Source: CAZYIW01 sp964647705 (GTDB lineage Bacteria > Pseudomonadota > Gammaproteobacteria > PS1 > Pseudothioglobaceae). From it: a DNA stretch of 53,889 bases. Shown here piece by piece: positions 33,982-42,744 of the stretch (position 1 is its first letter; each line of letters starts with the position of its first letter). The stretch spans positions 1 to 53,889 of the forward strand of contig CAZYIW010000004.1 of the NCBI GenBank assembly GCA_964647705.1. Reading direction: 5' to 3'. Under the pieces are notes generated by a model. It saw nothing but the letters and a program-made list of their open reading frames with translations. It ran no database searches and was not told the DNA's origin. The position numbers and the translations under genes are program-made.

Positions 33982-36270
33982 ATGAAAAAAACACTGCTCT
34001 ATATTGCTTTGCTTTTTAGCATTTTGACTCCAATTAGCGCGTCAGCGGCACCAATTAAAAGCATTGAAATAATTGGACTTAATGCCATCTCAAGAGGCAC
34101 AGTACTGAGCTATCTACCTGTTGAGGTTGGTGATGAATATACCAATCGCACTTCCTCTCAAGTTATTCGTGCCTTGTATAAAACACAATTTTTCAAAGAC
34201 ATTGAGGTCTCTGAGAACAATCAAGTTTTAAAAATTAATATCACTGAAAATCCACACATTAAATATGTTGATGTGCTCAATTACTCTGACAAAGTTATCA
34301 ACGAAGAATCATTAGAGCAAATACTCAAAAGTATGGATTTATCCCAAGGAAAGATCTTTAACAAAAGACAATTAGAAAAACTGGTTAAGCAGCTGAAAGC
34401 GTCTTATATTTCTAAGGGTTATTACGGAGTTAACATTAGCCAAACTGTTAAAGTTGATCAACAAAATCGTGTTGGCATTGAGCTTGATATAGATGAAGGT
34501 GATGTGGCCAGAATCAGTTCGATGAACATTACAGGTGCTAAAGTTAAAGATGTTGATGATCTATTGGATCTGTTTGAAATTGGCGAGGCCGATTTCTTTA
34601 TCATTAACTATTTTACTGAAAAAGATCATTTTTCCAAAGTGGCACTCGATGCGGGTGTCGAAGCTGTTAAATCGTTATATATTAACGACGGCTATTTGGA
34701 CTTTAAAGTAAAAAAAATTGATACACAGCTTTCTGAAGATAAACAAAACATTGATATTAATATCGAGATTGAGGAAGGCTCTGAATACAAAATCGGTGCA
34801 ATACAGTTTAGTGGTGATTTGCTTAATCAATCCATTGATGATTTAAATAACTTACTTACCATTTCCACGGGTGATGTGTTTGAACGCAAAAAAGTGATTG
34901 AAAGCATTCAAGCGATTACCGATGTTTTTGCCGATCAAGGCTATGCTTTTGTGCAAGTTGATCCAATTACCAGTGAAGACAAGAAAAACCATCTAATTAA
35001 TCTTAGTATCAACATTGATCTGAACAAGAAAGTCTATATCAATCGTATCACCATTGTTGGCAATACACGAACGCAAGATGAAGTTATTCGCCGAGAAATT
35101 GGTATTGCCGAAGGCGGTCTTTATTCCAACACCGAATTAGACGAATCGATTAAAAAAATCAAACGTTTGGGCTTTTTCTCTGATGTCAATATGGAAGTTT
35201 CTAAAGTCAAAGATATGCCTGATAAAATCAATTTGCACTTTAGTGTGGAAGAAACCAAAACCGGTACTTTTTCAATTGGCCTTTCTCACTCAAACAGCAC
35301 TGGTGCTGCCTTTAATATGGGCATTAAGGAGACAAATTTCCTTGGCACAGGTAATACATTCAATGCTGCTCTTTCTAATTCTGAAGCGGTGCAAGAGATA
35401 AGTTTTTATTTTTCTGACCCCTACTTTACTGAAGATAAACATTCCATCAGTTACGGTATTTTTTCCAAATCTATTGATGGTGCTGAATTGGATGTGTCTT
35501 CATACAAAATTGATGAGAATGGTTTTAATCTGGGTTATGGTATTCCAATTAGTGAAAACACGCGCATTGGAACTGAAATTCGCGCTTCTAGTCGTGACAT
35601 TACCTGTGGCACAACTTTTGCTGATGCCAATCACGAACAAGCACAATGTGCCAGCAACGATAAAACAGAAGTTAAGGCCAATCTTAATTGGTCTAACAAC
35701 AGTTTAAACAATTTTAACTATCCAACAGAAGGTAGTAAAAACCGTCTGAGCTTTGATTTGGCACTGCCAATTGCTGATTTTCGTTATTACAAGCTTGACG
35801 CTTCACACAAAAGTTATTATCCAATGGGCAATGACCTAACATGGACTATTAAAGGTAATTTGGGTTTGGCTCAAGGCTATGGTGACAAAGAATTGCCTTT
35901 CTTTAAACGCTATTTTGGTGGTGGTTCCTCTTCAGTTAGGGGCTTTGACTTTAACTCACTGGGTGCTACTTATAACGATGGCAAAGCCAAGGGTGGTGAA
36001 TTGTCACTGCTTGCAGGCACTGCAGTTATCTCGCCCATGAAATTTATCAAAGACAGTGACAATATGCGCATGAGCGCTTTTATTGACGCAGGTAGCATTG
36101 AAGAAAAGGCATCTAGTTTTGACATAGACAGTGTGCGCATGTCTACTGGTGTGGCTTTCTCTTGGTTAACTCCGGTCGGTCCACTGGGTATTTATGCAGC
36201 CAAACCTTTGGTGAAAAAATCAGGCGATCAAACCAAAACTGTTGAATTTACGCTAGGCACGAGTTTCTAA
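33982..36270 (+). CDS. bamA: Outer-membrane protein assembly factor BamA
   Basis: Inserts beta-barrel proteins into the outer membrane. It has 762 residues: signal peptide (MKKTLLYIALLFSILTPISA), five POTRA repeats (about residues 25-420) and a C-terminal 16-strand barrel with the VRGF motif (SSSVRGFDFNSLG), ending in the aromatic FTLGTSF. The ATG at 33982 starts the signal peptide; the AAGG just before it is too close for normal spacing, and an in-frame ATG at 33949, overlapping rseP, is an alternative. Confidence 0.95.
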   Translation: MKKTLLYIALLFSILTPISASAAPIKSIEIIGLNAISRGTVLSYLPVEVGDEYTNRTSSQVIRALYKTQFFKDIEVSENNQVLKINITENPHIKYVDVLNYSDKVINEESLEQILKSMDLSQGKIFNKRQLEKLVKQLKASYISKGYYGVNISQTVKVDQQNRVGIELDIDEGDVARISSMNITGAKVKDVDDLLDLFEIGEADFFIINYFTEKDHFSKVALDAGVEAVKSLYINDGYLDFKVKKIDTQLSEDKQNIDINIEIEEGSEYKIGAIQFSGDLLNQSIDDLNNLLTISTGDVFERKKVIESIQAITDVFADQGYAFVQVDPITSEDKKNHLINLSINIDLNKKVYINRITIVGNTRTQDEVIRREIGIAEGGLYSNTELDESIKKIKRLGFFSDVNMEVSKVKDMPDKINLHFSVEETKTGTFSIGLSHSNSTGAAFNMGIKETNFLGTGNTFNAALSNSEAVQEISFYFSDPYFTEDKHSISYGIFSKSIDGAELDVSSYKIDENGFNLGYGIPISENTRIGTEIRASSRDITCGTTFADANHEQAQCASNDKTEVKANLNWSNNSLNNFNYPTEGSKNRLSFDLALPIADFRYYKLDASHKSYYPMGNDLTWTIKGNLGLAQGYGDKELPFFKRYFGGGSSSVRGFDFNSLGATYNDGKAKGGELSLLAGTAVISPMKFIKDSDNMRMSAFIDAGSIEEKASSFDIDSVRMSTGVAFSWLTPVGPLGIYAAKPLVKKSGDQTKTVEFTLGTSF

Positions 36271-36280
36271 CCACTAATTG

Positions 36281-36778
36281 ATGAAATATCTTGTATTTTT
36301 TCTCACTACTTTTTTCTCGATTGGTGTCTTTGCCAATGCACTAAAAATCGGCTATATCAATATTGATCATTTAATTACCAGCTCTCCACAGTTTATCGAA
36401 GCCAATCAAAGAGTCATTAAAGCATTCAAACCGCAAGAGGATGCATTGTTGGCACTCCAGTCAAAACTCGAGGCCATGGTTGAAAAATATAATGCAAATA
36501 AAGACCAATTGTCAAAAGACAATGCTCAATTATCAATTCAACAAATTGCACAAACTGAACGACAACTCAAGCAACAAGCAACAAACCTTCAACAACAACT
36601 CAAGTTAACAAATGAACAAGAGTTAACAAAGATTCAAGATCTGATTAATCAAACCATCAAAGAGATCGCAACCAAGCAAGCATTTGATCTTATCTTGTAT
36701 CAAGAAGTTGCTTACGCCAGTAAAAAGGTTAATATAACCGAATTGGTTGCTCAAGCACTCAGAGAAAAATTTAACTAA
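36281..36778 (+). CDS. skp: Periplasmic chaperone Skp/OmpH
   Basis: 165 residues. A signal peptide (MKYLVFFLTTFFSIGVFA) is followed by KIGYINIDHLITSSP and a long Gln/Lys-rich coiled coil (about 55-120), the Skp tentacle layout. It carries unfolded outer-membrane proteins to BamA, which is encoded 10 bases upstream. It ends in TAATG shared with lpxD. Confidence 0.88.
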   Translation: MKYLVFFLTTFFSIGVFANALKIGYINIDHLITSSPQFIEANQRVIKAFKPQEDALLALQSKLEAMVEKYNANKDQLSKDNAQLSIQQIAQTERQLKQQATNLQQQLKLTNEQELTKIQDLINQTIKEIATKQAFDLILYQEVAYASKKVNITELVAQALREKFN

Positions 36779-37782
36779 TGTATACACTGGGGGAAATTGC
36801 TGATTTTATTAATGCCGAGCTCGTCGGTGATGAGTCGGCGGTCATTGATGGCATTGCACCTATTGAAAACGCCAAATTAAACCAACTGAGCTACATTACA
36901 GACAACAAATATAAACAACAGCTTCGTGATTCTTCTGCTGGTGCTGTCATAATTACTGCAAAACTGGCTAAAGATTACTCAGGTAATGCACTTATTGTTG
37001 ATGATGTTTATCTTTCATTTGCAAAAATTTCACACTACTTTAAGACGACTCAAGATACATCAGATAATAATCTTTCTCAAAAAGATATGGATATTGTTGG
37101 TATTGATATTGGCCCCAACTGCACAATCAGCAAAAAAGCCAAGATTGGTAAGAATTGCACCATTGGCGCCAATTCAATTATCCAAGATTCGGTTGTTTTA
37201 GAAGAAGGTGTATTTCTGCATCCCAATGTCACCATTTTAAGCGGTTGCGTGATTGGCAAAAATACTGTAATTTCATCAGGAGCAATTATTGGCTCAGAAG
37301 GTTTTGGTAATGCAAGGGATGAGCACAAAAAATGGCATAGTATCGCGCATTTGGGTGGTGTGGTGATTGGTGATAATGTCACCATTGGTGCCAATACTTG
37401 TATCGACAAAGGCACACTCGAAGACACAAAAATAGCCAATGGTGTTCGTATTGATAATTTGGTGCACATTGCGCATAATGTTTCAATTGGAGCCGATACA
37501 GCCATTGCAGCAAACACGGGAATTGCTGGCTCAACCACCATTGGTAAACGCTGTATGATTGGAGGTATGGTAGGTATTGTTGGCCATTTAAACATCTGTG
37601 ACGATGTGATTATTAATGCCAAAAGCACAGTTGATAAAGACATAAGCTCTTCTGGCGTATACACAGGTTTTGTGCCACTAATGATGCATAAACAATGGCA
37701 GAATGTCGGCTTATGGCTGACAAAACTTGATAAAATTGCCAAATATTTAGGGATCAAACTTAAACATTTGAAAGGAAAATAA
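36778..37782 (+). CDS. lpxD: UDP-3-O-acylglucosamine N-acyltransferase LpxD
   Basis: Third step of lipid A synthesis. It has 334 residues: an N-terminal uridine-binding domain (ISYITDNKYKQQL) and a left-handed parallel beta-helix of hexapeptide repeats (about 105-310). The catalytic His lies in VHIAHNVSIG. The ATG overlaps the skp stop. A long open frame on the opposite strand (37077-37802) is a shadow of the repeat codons. Confidence 0.95.
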   Translation: MYTLGEIADFINAELVGDESAVIDGIAPIENAKLNQLSYITDNKYKQQLRDSSAGAVIITAKLAKDYSGNALIVDDVYLSFAKISHYFKTTQDTSDNNLSQKDMDIVGIDIGPNCTISKKAKIGKNCTIGANSIIQDSVVLEEGVFLHPNVTILSGCVIGKNTVISSGAIIGSEGFGNARDEHKKWHSIAHLGGVVIGDNVTIGANTCIDKGTLEDTKIANGVRIDNLVHIAHNVSIGADTAIAANTGIAGSTTIGKRCMIGGMVGIVGHLNICDDVIINAKSTVDKDISSSGVYTGFVPLMMHKQWQNVGLWLTKLDKIAKYLGIKLKHLKGK

Positions 37783-37785
37783 TCA

Positions 37786-38229
37786 ATGGAAATGAATATC
37801 AACGAGGTTAAAAATTACCTACCTCATCGCTACCCTTTCTTGCTCATTGATCGTGTGCTAGAGCTAGAAGAGGGTCAATCATTAGTGGCAATAAAAAATG
37901 TTACTTTTAACGAGCCTCAATTTACTGGTCATTTTCCTGCGCAACCAATAATGCCTGGCGTATTAATTGTTGAAGCATTGGCTCAGGCTACTGGAATTTT
38001 GGCATTTAAATCTGAAGTTGGTCGTCCGAAAAATGGTCAAATCTACATGTTGGTTGGTGTTGATAAGGTAAGGTTTAAGCGTACCGTTGAACCGGGTGAT
38101 CAACTGCGTTTATCGGTCGAAGTCATGACCGTTAAGCGTGGTATGTGGAAATTTAAATGTGAGGCTTCTGTTGATGGCAAAGTAGTCACCACAGCAGAGC
38201 TTATGTGTACCCAAAAAGCGGCAGAATAA
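37786..38229 (+). CDS. fabZ: 3-hydroxyacyl-ACP dehydratase FabZ
   Basis: Dehydrates 3-hydroxyacyl-ACP in fatty acid elongation. It has 147 residues. The start LPHRYPFLLIDRV and the hot-dog active site H49 (FTGHFP) and E63 (VEALAQ) are intact. It sits between lpxD and lpxA as usual, which balances fatty-acid and lipid A flow. Confidence 0.96.
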   Translation: MEMNINEVKNYLPHRYPFLLIDRVLELEEGQSLVAIKNVTFNEPQFTGHFPAQPIMPGVLIVEALAQATGILAFKSEVGRPKNGQIYMLVGVDKVRFKRTVEPGDQLRLSVEVMTVKRGMWKFKCEASVDGKVVTTAELMCTQKAAE

Positions 38230-38254
38230 ACATAAAAAAATTGAGGAGATTATT

Positions 38255-39052
38255 GTGGCTATAGATTCAACTGCTGTTGTTCATCCAAGTGCTAAAGTTC
38301 ACAAAGATGCAGAAATTTGTGCCTATGCCATTATCGGTGCCAATGTTGAAATTGGAGCAGGTACTATAGTTGAATCTCATGCTGTCATTGAAGGCCCAAC
38401 TAAAATTGGCAGAAATAACCATATTTATTCATTTGCATCAATTGGTGGCGATCCACAAGACATTACTTATGAACAAGGTCAAGAATCAAATTTAGTCATC
38501 GGAGATGATAATCTGATTCGTGAATTTTGTACCATCAACCGTGGTACAGAAAAGGAAAAGTCTATTACTCGCGTTGGTTCTAACAATATGCTGATGGCTT
38601 ATGTGCACATTGCACACGATTGTCAATTAGGTGATCATATCATCATGTCTAATAATGCTTCATTAGCTGGGCATGTTAGAATTCATAACTGGGCCATACT
38701 TGGTGGCTTTACCTTGGTTAAGCAATTTTGTATGATTGGCATGCATACCTATATCGGCATGGGTTGTCACGTTAACAAAGACATACCCGCATACATGGTT
38801 GCATCGGGCACACCAACACGCGTTAGAAGTATTAATTCTGAGGGCATGAAACGACGCGGCTTTAGCTCTAGCTCTATTGCTTCAGTAAAACGTGCATTTA
38901 AAGTGGTTTATCGTGAATCTCAAGGTCGACTATTAGATCACTCACTCAAAGATTTAGAAAAAACTGAACTCGATAGCCCAGAAGTAATGCAATTTATCAA
39001 ATGTATTCGAAGCTCAAAGGTTGGCATTATGCGTGGCCCAGGAGAGGAATGA
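38255..39052 (+). CDS. lpxA: UDP-GlcNAc O-acyltransferase LpxA
   Basis: First step of lipid A synthesis. It has 265 residues of hexapeptide beta-helix with the catalytic H121 (VHIAHDC) and a helical C-terminal domain. The start is GTG with a strong GAGGAG ribosome site seven bases upstream. The next gene is murJ; lpxB, which normally follows, is not here. Confidence 0.96.
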   Translation: MAIDSTAVVHPSAKVHKDAEICAYAIIGANVEIGAGTIVESHAVIEGPTKIGRNNHIYSFASIGGDPQDITYEQGQESNLVIGDDNLIREFCTINRGTEKEKSITRVGSNNMLMAYVHIAHDCQLGDHIIMSNNASLAGHVRIHNWAILGGFTLVKQFCMIGMHTYIGMGCHVNKDIPAYMVASGTPTRVRSINSEGMKRRGFSSSSIASVKRAFKVVYRESQGRLLDHSLKDLEKTELDSPEVMQFIKCIRSSKVGIMRGPGEE

Positions 39053-39062
39053 TTCCTGACTG

Positions 39063-40589
39063 ATGGAAAAGTCTTTCCTTAAGTCCAGTAGTGTTGTTAC
39101 TTTAATGACTTTCTTGTCCCGAATCTTGGGGCTTATAAGAGATATTTTTATTGCCAAGCTATTTGGTGTTAGTGGCTTAACTGATGCCTTTTTAGTGGCC
39201 TTTAGAATTCCTAATTTTTTCAGAAGATTGTTTGCCGAAGGTGCTTTTTCTCAAGCTTTTATTCCAATTCTTGCCAGTGCAAAATCCACTGGAGATGAGC
39301 AAAAAGTACAAGACACTATCAATCACATAGGCACCAAACTACTCAGTGTTTTGGTTGTGATTACACTAATAGCCGTTGTCGCTGCACCCTTGGTAGTTTT
39401 TACCTTCGCCTGGGGTTTTTATTTCGATGCCGATCCAACCAAATTCAATTTGACTTCAGATATGTTAATGATTACTTTTCCTTACTTATTGTTAATTTCA
39501 TTAACCGCATTTTCAGGCAGTATTCTAAATACTTATGATAAATTCGCAGTACCTGCTTTTACCCCGGTGTTACTCAACGTATCGATTATTCTCTCAGCCA
39601 TTTACCTCTCTGAGTATCTTGAAACACCAATTATGGCTTTGGCTTGGGGGGTATTAATCGGTGGCATTGTACAATTGTTGTTTCAAATACCATTTTTAAT
39701 CAAAATTAAAAAAATACCAAAACCTGTAAAGGGTAGCCATCCTGCCATCAAAACTTTAAAAAAACGCATGTTACCTGCCCTTTTCGGTGTGTCGGTTTCA
39801 CAGATCAATTTGCTCATTGACACAATGATTGCTTCGTTGTTAATCAGTGGATCCATCACCTGGCTTTACTATTCAGATCGCCTGCTTGAATTGCCATTAG
39901 CACTGATTGGTATCGCGCTTGCCACAGTGGCACTGGCCAAACTCAGTAATCATTTTGCCAATCAAGACAGCGAAAAATTTACTCAAACCATTAATCATGC
40001 TTTAAAGTTGGGTTTAATCTTAGGTGCACCTGCTTGTTTTGGTTTGTTGTTTTTGGCTGAACCACTGATGATTACTTTATTCCACTATGACGCATTTAGT
40101 GCAAATGATGCCTATCAAGCTTCACTGAGCTTGATCGCTTATGGATCTGGACTCATGGCCTTTATTTTGGTTAAGATATTGGCGCCTGTATTCCTCTCGA
40201 GAGGGGATACCAAAACACCCGTGAAAGTGGGTGTGGTTGCAATGCTATCCAATGTTATCCTTAATGCAATTTTGGCCTATTTTTATTCACATGTAGGCTT
40301 GGCGATTGCCACTTCTATCTCTGCGGTTATCAACGCCGGACTTTTGTATTATTACCTTGTCAAGCAAAATATTTATCATTTTCCAGCGAATTTAATGCGT
40401 GTGTTAATAAAAGTTATGCTGGCAAGTTTAATTATGGTTGCTTTTATTTTATTTTTTGTTGAAAATACCCAAAGCTATCTGCAGGGTGATGTTTGGTTTA
40501 GAGTTTATCAACTGTCTCTAACGATTGCACTCTCAGCTGGCATTTATTTTTTAATATTACAGATTTTAGGAGTAAGATTAAGCAAATGA
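39063..40589 (+). CDS. murJ: Lipid II flippase MurJ
   Basis: Moves lipid II across the inner membrane for peptidoglycan synthesis. It has 508 residues, about 14 membrane segments. The N-terminal block SRILGLIRDIFIAKLFG...TDAFLVAFRIPNFFRRLFAEGAFSQAF is diagnostic. It starts 10 bases after lpxA and overlaps yggX by four bases. Confidence 0.94.
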   Translation: MEKSFLKSSSVVTLMTFLSRILGLIRDIFIAKLFGVSGLTDAFLVAFRIPNFFRRLFAEGAFSQAFIPILASAKSTGDEQKVQDTINHIGTKLLSVLVVITLIAVVAAPLVVFTFAWGFYFDADPTKFNLTSDMLMITFPYLLLISLTAFSGSILNTYDKFAVPAFTPVLLNVSIILSAIYLSEYLETPIMALAWGVLIGGIVQLLFQIPFLIKIKKIPKPVKGSHPAIKTLKKRMLPALFGVSVSQINLLIDTMIASLLISGSITWLYYSDRLLELPLALIGIALATVALAKLSNHFANQDSEKFTQTINHALKLGLILGAPACFGLLFLAEPLMITLFHYDAFSANDAYQASLSLIAYGSGLMAFILVKILAPVFLSRGDTKTPVKVGVVAMLSNVILNAILAYFYSHVGLAIATSISAVINAGLLYYYLVKQNIYHFPANLMRVLIKVMLASLIMVAFILFFVENTQSYLQGDVWFRVYQLSLTIALSAGIYFLILQILGVRLSK

Positions 40590-40858
40590 GCAATACAATA
40601 CATTGTGCAAAATTAAATCAAGAGTTAGAAGCGTTAGAGCGAGCACCCTACCCAGGAGAGCTGGGTAAGAAGATTTTAAACTCTATCTCTAAACAGGCTT
40701 GGCAAATGTGGTTGGATTATCAAACCATGCTGATTAATGAAAACAATCTAAACATGCTAGATGAAAAAGCTCAAAGTTATTTGAAAGAACAGATGGAAAA
40801 ATTTCTTTTTACTCAAGATGAAGTGGATGAAATTAAAGGATACACACCCAAAAACTAA
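40586..40858 (+). CDS. yggX: Fe(2+)-trafficking protein YggX
   Basis: 90-residue cytoplasmic protein that protects iron-sulfur clusters from oxidation. C7 (IHCAKLNQ) and the blocks PYPGELGKKILNSISKQAW and INENNLNM match YggX. It overlaps murJ by four bases and shares TAATG with gmk. In E. coli yggX follows mutY, so the neighbourhood differs. Confidence 0.95.
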   Translation: MSNTIHCAKLNQELEALERAPYPGELGKKILNSISKQAWQMWLDYQTMLINENNLNMLDEKAQSYLKEQMEKFLFTQDEVDEIKGYTPKN

Positions 40859-41463
40859 TGGCTAACTTATTTGTTATTGCCGCCCCTTCTGGTTGTGGGA
40901 AAACTTCCCTAGTTAAGGCCCTGTGCGAAAAACTGGATAATATTAAGGTCTCTGTCTCGCACACCACAAGAGCCCCTAGAAAAGGTGAAGTGGATGGCAA
41001 AAACTACTTTTTTGTCAATCAAAATGAATTTAATGAGATTAAAAATAATGCCAATTTTTTAGAATTTGCAAAAGTTTTTGATAACTATTACGGCACTGCA
41101 AAACAAACTGTTCAACAACAATTGAGTGACGGTATAGATGTCGTTTTAGAAATTGATTGGCAAGGTGCCAGACAGGTTAAAAAACACATACCTGAAGCGT
41201 TGAGTATTTTTATCCTTCCACCCAGTAAAAATGCTCTAAGAGATCGACTCACTAACCGCGCACAGGATAATGAAGCCATCATTAACAGGCGCATGCAAGA
41301 TGCAGTAAGCGAGATGCAGCACTATAATGAATTTGATTATCTGGTAATTAATGATGACTTTGAAAAAGCTCTAGAGCAAATAAAAGCCATTGTCATCTCT
41401 CAAAGGATGCGTTTGAATAATCAATCCAATCGACATCAAAAATTACTTAAACAATTGATTTAA
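40858..41463 (+). CDS. gmk: Guanylate kinase
   Basis: Phosphorylates GMP to GDP. It has 201 residues. Walker A is APSGCGKTS (9-17), followed by the GMP-binding SVSHTTRAPRKGEVDGKNYFF and VVLEIDWQGARQV. It is the last gene of the envelope run; the rpoH promoter lies directly downstream. Confidence 0.96.
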   Translation: MANLFVIAAPSGCGKTSLVKALCEKLDNIKVSVSHTTRAPRKGEVDGKNYFFVNQNEFNEIKNNANFLEFAKVFDNYYGTAKQTVQQQLSDGIDVVLEIDWQGARQVKKHIPEALSIFILPPSKNALRDRLTNRAQDNEAIINRRMQDAVSEMQHYNEFDYLVINDDFEKALEQIKAIVISQRMRLNNQSNRHQKLLKQLI

Positions 41464-41471
41464 CATAAAAA

Positions 41472-41499
41472 TTGATATCATTTATAATTTAAGTATAAT
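41472..41499 (+). promoter_or_regulatory. rpoH promoter (-35/-10)
   Basis: TTGATA (41472-41477), a 16-base spacer and TATAAT (41494-41499) form a strong sigma-70 promoter between gmk and rpoH. A second TATAAT occurs at 41483-41488. The transcript would start near 41506, about 30 bases before the rpoH ATG. Confidence 0.7.
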
Positions 41500-41535
41500 A
41501 TTTACATTTACTAATATTTGTTTGTTGCCGGTTTT

Positions 41536-42375
41536 ATGAGTGAATTAGCCCTACCCATAGCGCAAAATACAAAAGCGCTTGAGCTACAAAAATACCCACC
41601 GATTCTTTCTCAAGAAGAAGAGTATGAATTGGCCATTAAACTCTACGAAGATCACGACCTCTCAGCTGCAAGAAAGTTGGTTTTGTCACATATGCGTTTT
41701 GTGGCTTTCATCGCCCACGGTTATAAAGGTTATGGCCTAGAACAAGCAGATCTGATTCAAGAAGGCACGATTGGACTGATGAAAGCTGTTAAAAAGTTCA
41801 ATCCTCATAAAAAAGTGCGTTTGGCTTCTTTTGCTGTGTATTGGATTCGCGCTGAGATTCATGAGTTTATCTTTAAAAATTGGAAGATAGTTAAGGTTGC
41901 AACCACCAAAGCACAACGAAAACTCTTCTTTAAGCTTAAACAAGCCAAAGCCCATATCTACAACTCACTAACAAACGATCAAGCCGATATCATTGCCAAT
42001 GATTTAGGTGTACGACGTCAAGATGTTTTAGAGATGGAATCCCGCTTGCAATTTAACGATGTGGCTTTTAATCTAAATACAGATGACGACGATGACAATC
42101 AATATGCACCTGAACAATATCTAACCGATGCTACTTCGCAAACTCCCGAGCAACTTTTGCTCAGTGATGACACACAAAAAAACAAGCAACAACAACTTTA
42201 TCAAGCCCTAGCATCACTCGATGAAAGAAGTTTAGATATTTTGCAATCGAGATACTTGAAAGAAGAAAAAGTGACCCTACATACTTTAGCAGACAAGTAT
42301 GGCGTTTCTGCAGAAAGGGTACGTCAGCTTGAGAAAAAAGCGATGCAAAAGCTAAAAGGTAAGTTGGATCAATAA
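41536..42375 (+). CDS. rpoH: RNA polymerase heat-shock sigma factor RpoH (sigma-32)
   Basis: 279 residues with region 2 (QADLIQEGTIGLMKAVKKF, RLASFAVYWIRAEIHEF), the diagnostic RpoH box QRKLFFKL, and region 4 helix-turn-helix (LADKYGVSAERVRQLEKKAM). The ATG at 41536 gives MSELALPIAQ; a TTG six codons upstream is less likely. No clear ribosome site is seen, which would fit translational control, though that is inference. It directly precedes groES-groEL, which sigma-32 normally transcribes. Confidence 0.95.
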   Translation: MSELALPIAQNTKALELQKYPPILSQEEEYELAIKLYEDHDLSAARKLVLSHMRFVAFIAHGYKGYGLEQADLIQEGTIGLMKAVKKFNPHKKVRLASFAVYWIRAEIHEFIFKNWKIVKVATTKAQRKLFFKLKQAKAHIYNSLTNDQADIIANDLGVRRQDVLEMESRLQFNDVAFNLNTDDDDDNQYAPEQYLTDATSQTPEQLLLSDDTQKNKQQQLYQALASLDERSLDILQSRYLKEEKVTLHTLADKYGVSAERVRQLEKKAMQKLKGKLDQ

Positions 42376-42394
42376 CGCCCTAACCTATCCCATC

Positions 42395-42410
42395 TAAAGC
42401 AATTGCTTTA
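42395..42410. promoter_or_regulatory. 16-bp perfect palindrome upstream of groES
   Basis: TAAAGCAATTGCTTTA is a perfect palindrome in the 69-base gap between rpoH and groES, 34 bases before the ATG. Just upstream, TCCCATCT (42388-42395) resembles a sigma-32 -10 element, but no convincing -35 at the right distance is seen. It is not a CIRCE element. Confidence 0.45.
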
Positions 42411-42444
42411 AAAAATTAATTAACAATATAAACAGGAGCAAAGA

Positions 42445-42732
42445 ATGAATATTCGTCCTCTTCACGATCGTGTGATTGTTCGTAGAACAGAAGAAGAAAA
42501 AACAACAGCCAGTGGCTTAATCATCCCAGATTCAGCAACAGAAAAGCCTCTAAGAGGTGAGATTATTGCAGCAGGCAATGGCAAAAAAAACGACAACGGA
42601 GAGGTTGTTGCATTAGATGTTAATGTTGGAGATCAGGTTTTATTTGGTCAATATGCAGGAACAGAAGTTAAAGTAGACGGCGAAACACTTTTGGTCATGA
42701 GCGAAAGTGATATTGTTGCAGTTATTGAGTAA
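42445..42732 (+). CDS. groES: Co-chaperonin GroES
   Basis: 95 residues, the lid of the GroEL chamber. MNIRPLHDRVIVRR at the start, the mobile loop TTASGLIIPDSATEKP (GroEL-binding) and the C-terminal LLVMSESDIVAVIE are standard. The AGGAG ribosome site lies seven bases upstream. groEL follows after 12 bases. Confidence 0.97.
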   Translation: MNIRPLHDRVIVRRTEEEKTTASGLIIPDSATEKPLRGEIIAAGNGKKNDNGEVVALDVNVGDQVLFGQYAGTEVKVDGETLLVMSESDIVAVIE

Positions 42733-42744
42733 GGAGATTAAAAA

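Noticed and set aside
37077..37802. 241-codon open frame on the minus strand opposite lpxD
   Set aside because: lpxD is certain; the opposite frame is a shadow of the repetitive hexapeptide codons, with Ile/Pro/Leu-rich nonsense composition.
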